Assembly: GCF_026262505.1 (NCBI RefSeq)
Contig: NC_067208.1
Location: 19,539,962 to 19,603,961 of the forward strand
Origin: Trichomonas vaginalis G3
Lineage: Eukaryota > Parabasalia > Trichomonadida > Trichomonadidae
DNA: 64,000 nt
Direction of reading: 5' to 3'
In this document: positions 61,109 to 64,000 of the stretch, piece after piece
Layout of the letters: each line of letters starts with the position of its first letter
Numbering within the stretch: position 1 is the stretch's first letter
Notes under the pieces: model-generated
Told to the model about the DNA's origin: nothing
The model's database searches: none
Seen by the model: the letters and a program-made list of their open reading frames with translations, nothing else
Program-made: the position numbers and the translations under genes

Positions 61109-61702
61109 TGTTCCGCATTGATAACTTGAACGCGGAAGTTTGACCGACAAGAGTGTATTGTGCACTCCTGTCGGTCGCAGTGTCTCATTCTGGGAGACAT
61201 TGCCTCTGCATGTCTCCCAGAATGGAACAATGTTCCGCATTGATAACTTGAACGCGGAAGTTTGACCGACAAGAGTGCATTATCCAATCTTTTTTGTCAT
61301 ATACCTCAACCCACAAAGACAAAACCTTACATAAAATAGGTAAACTTTGGTTTTCACTTAATAATGTTTATTTTTAATTTTTTGTTCTTTATATAACTTT
61401 TTCTTCTACTAAACTATTTTACAGACTCTACTGAGCTATCCTCACATATATACCTGTGACAATAACACATATATACTCCCTTCATATTCTGATCTCATGA
61501 CATATTACAGCACAAACTATAATTATACAACATACCTCATAAAGTCTGATTTTACCCCTATCTAAGCGTTCAAAACCTATTTTCCCCGCGTAATCTGATT
61601 CTTCTGGCTCTGCTGATTCGATTTCTGCTGTCAGATCGTGAAAATATGCATCACACAATGAGATAAACACAAAATACACAACTTAATATTTTCCTTAAAA
61701 TT
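61109..61702. repeat. Left arm of the large inverted repeat
   Basis: Pairs with 61927-62520; coordinates of matching bases sum to 123629 throughout. The inner end is CCTTAAAATT. Confidence 0.93.
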
Positions 61703-61926
61703 TCTCTTCAAGTTCATACTGAAACAACATCTTTTTTTGAAAATACAATTTTTTCAAAAAATGTATGAATTCAAAAGTGCATACTATATCTAGTCATTAC
61801 CCAACATTAATTTTGTATTTTAGTTTTTAAGATATTCATTTTATTATACGTCTTATTCAGAAAATTAAATATATTTGTGAGGGAAAACGGAGGAAATAAT
61901 AAATATGTCAAGATCGAGGAATTGAC

Positions 61927-62520
61927 AATTTTAAGGAAAATATTAAGTTGTGTATTTTGTGTTTATCTCATTGTGTGATGCATATTTTCACGATCTGACA
62001 GCAGAAATCGAATCAGCAGAGCCAGAAGAATCAGATTACGCGGGGAAAATAGGTTTTGAACGCTTAGATAGGGGTAAAATCAGACTTTATGAGGTATGTT
62101 GTATAATTATAGTTTGTGCTGTAATATGTCATGAGATCAGAATATGAAGGGAGTATATATGTGTTATTGTCACAGGTATATATGTGAGGATAGCTCAGTA
62201 GAGTCTGTAAAATAGTTTAGTAGAAGAAAAAGTTATATAAAGAACAAAAAATTAAAAATAAACATTATTAAGTGAAAACCAAAGTTTACCTATTTTATGT
62301 AAGGTTTTGTCTTTGTGGGTTGAGGTATATGACAAAAAAGATTGGATAATGCACTCTTGTCGGTCAAACTTCCGCGTTCAAGTTATCAATGCGGAACATT
62401 GTTCCATTCTGGGAGACATGCAGAGGCAATGTCTCCCAGAATGAGACACTGCGACCGACAGGAGTGCATAATACACTCTTGTCGGTCAAACTTCCGCGTT
62501 CAAGTTATCAATGCGGAACA
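61927..62520. repeat. Right arm of the large inverted repeat
   Basis: Reverse complement of 61109-61702. Its outer part overlaps the 122-bp tandem array. Confidence 0.93.
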
Positions 62521-62697
62521 TTGTTCCATTCTGGGAGACATGCAGAGGCAATGTCTCCCAGAATGAGACACTGCGACCGACAGGAGTGCACAATACACTC
62601 TTGTCGGTCAAAGTTTTGCAATCACATTCTGATTGCAGAAGATTGTCTCATTCTGGGAGACATGCAGAGGCAATGTCTCCCGAAATGATACCGTCAT
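62352..62697. repeat. 122-bp tandem unit, three right copies
   Basis: Copies start at 62352, 62474 and 62596 (CACTCTTGTCGGTCAAA). Each holds the hairpin TTCTGGGAGACAT...ATGTCTCCCAGAA; in the first two copies CTTCCGCGTTCAAG pairs with a downstream GCGGAA. The third copy has a different middle. Confidence 0.9.
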
Positions 62698-64000
62698 ACC
62701 AACACCAATTTATTCCTTCTTTCCATTGTCATACAATTCAATATTTTTATCAATCTTAATCAACTTTTTTTATTCTTCTTTAATTCAATTTATCTTTCTC
62801 CTAGAATATCTATTCCTTTAACAGACATAAAATCACTAATCGAGCTTTTTCAATACTCAAAATTTCATATAAATCTTTGTTATTTTTTCTCTCATCGCTT
62901 ATTTTATTAAATATACATATTTCCTCTCACATATCCCTCTTCATATATATTGGATCTCAACACTCATCTATTAGAACAATATATTTTCGCTTAATCTCAT
63001 ATTATTCATTAACAATCTTTCATCTTTTTATTTCTAGTTAACCTACTAATATATATAGAATATATGCCCAATTACATATTCAGATACATTAAATTCAAGA
63101 AATTCTTCTAATATGATTCTCCTATTCATAATAAAATCATATTTAGTCTCACATCACAATTCTATCAGTTCTCCAATATCATATCATATTGGTAACATCA
63201 CATATATCTCTTATAATATCACTTAAATTTGTATTTTTTTATTAATTATATTTAATTAGTTCTACATTCTATTATTATAGAGGTTTGACAAACTCATCAA
63301 TAGTTAAAATCAAAATCTATTCAGAACTTTGAATCTAATGAAAATTACATTTCGATATCTTTTTGCAAGCTTAATTTTTTGTATTATCTTAAAATACATT
63401 TAGTAATGTTATGTACGTATTGAATTCAAATTATAGCGCAGTAACATGCAACTCATCTTGAGATTCACATTTCATTTTCACAATTATTGCATATATACAT
63501 CAATAACATATTGTACTCATATATCTACACGACTCTAAACTCAATGACATCAAATAATGCTTGTAATATTTAAAATAATTTTTGCATTTTTGACTCTCAG
63601 CTTAACTTCTATAAATGTCACCAAAACATTTCATTCCTACCAAGAAATAATATATTAGTAATTAAGCGTTTATTACCATTGTTACTCACATCATATTAAT
63701 TCATTTTTGTAATTTTTTAAATAAATGACTGGAATCATAAACCCTATGTACCCATATCAACATGTTAAAATTTCAAAGTCTGAAACTTAGTATACATTGA
63801 GTTTCATGAAATCAGATAATCTCGTAGATTTCTTAAATATTATATATTGCTGGCCAATAATGATGCAGCATGATTCTCCATCATATCAGCATTCTAAACA
63901 TATCTTTATTTTGTCAATTGGCATAAATTAAGGGTGCTTTTCAGGCGATAAATGGTATTTTAGATACCTGGGGAGGGGGTCATGAAAAAGTTGCAAAAGT
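62698..64000. other. AT-rich region, no gene seen
   Basis: Very AT-rich, poor in purine/pyrimidine structure, with no protein-like frame, RNA gene or clear repeat. The last 100 bases become more GC-rich and could belong to a feature beyond the window. Confidence 0.6.

Larger units (their letters stand above)
60838..62697. mobile_element. Foldback-type inverted-repeat element
   Basis: The core is a large inverted repeat: left arm 61109-61702, right arm 61927-62520 (594 bp each), spacer 61703-61926. I read only one mismatch in the outer 100 bases compared and none in the inner part, so it is young or kept alike by gene conversion. Outside and inside the arms are 122-bp hairpin-bearing tandem units, two on the left (from 60838 and 60960) and three on the right (from 62352, 62474 and 62596). 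No transposase and no target duplication can be seen. The 65-codon open frame in both arms (61482-61679 minus, 61950-62147 plus) is identical because the arms are. It resembles a foldback or non-autonomous terminal-inverted-repeat element. Confidence 0.75.

Noticed and set aside
62095-62113. GTATGT...ATTATAG as a short intron in the duplicated frame
   Set aside because: The start GTATGT fits trichomonad introns but the ACTAAC branch/acceptor motif is absent.
60752-62821. Small protein genes in the foldback element (for example 61482-61679 and 61950-62147)
   Set aside because: The frames come from inverted and tandem repeats; they are identical because the DNA arms are, and show no domain.

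Overview
The window looks like nuclear DNA of a parabasalid flagellate (a Trichomonas or Tritrichomonas relative). Seen directly: AT-rich spacers, genes on both strands with no introns that I can detect, stop codons that overlap or precede TAAA/AATAAA, and TCAYW initiator motifs 5-20 bases before several start codons. The gene content also fits: BspA-like leucine-rich surface proteins, ankyrin/coiled-coil proteins, long coiled-coil proteins, type I membrane surface proteins, LRR-PP2C and a giant HECT ligase. A large Polinton (Maverick) fits too, because this lineage is known to be full of them. The species is not settled from sequence alone.

Layout. 1-2390: BspA-like surface protein gene on the minus strand, cut by the window edge. 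2563-5877: long coiled-coil protein. 5.9-7.6 kb: spacer with a cluster of tight hairpins. 7.6-20.7 kb: ankyrin-like protein, CAMK-type kinase, large type I membrane protein, second ankyrin protein, a 656-bp hairpin-filled MITE with a TTTAG target duplication, a short SAS-6 head-domain protein, and a second type I membrane protein.

20.85-45.29 kb: a Polinton about 24.4 kb long, with inverted terminal repeats that begin with homopolymer A/T runs. Its layout is complete from end to end. Recognised parts are the double jelly-roll major capsid, a likely penton, an SF3 helicase, a packaging ATPase, protein-primed DNA polymerase B, a retroviral-type integrase, HNH endonuclease(s), a Dam-like adenine methylase, a fibre-like protein and two small glycine-rich amphipathic proteins. 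Several parts are interrupted, about ten breaks in all, so it is a fossil. I did not recognise an adenain-type protease. A roughly 70-90 bp AGGGTAGA repeat occurs seven times, near both ends and in two inner spacers.

45.3-47.2 kb: gene-poor spacer with a pair of 23-bp inverted repeats and a gene remnant. 47.3-59.3 kb: three host regulatory genes (HEAT-repeat phosphatase scaffold, LRR-PP2C phosphatase, 2267-residue HECT ubiquitin ligase). 60.8-62.7 kb: a large near-perfect inverted repeat (about 594-bp arms, 224-bp spacer) flanked by and built from 122-bp hairpin-bearing units. 62.7-64.0 kb: AT-rich DNA with no gene seen.

The most noteworthy points are the stacked-hairpin elements (6.6, 17.0 and 61-62.6 kb), the coil-less SAS-6-like protein, and the accessory genes and dispersed repeat of the Polinton.
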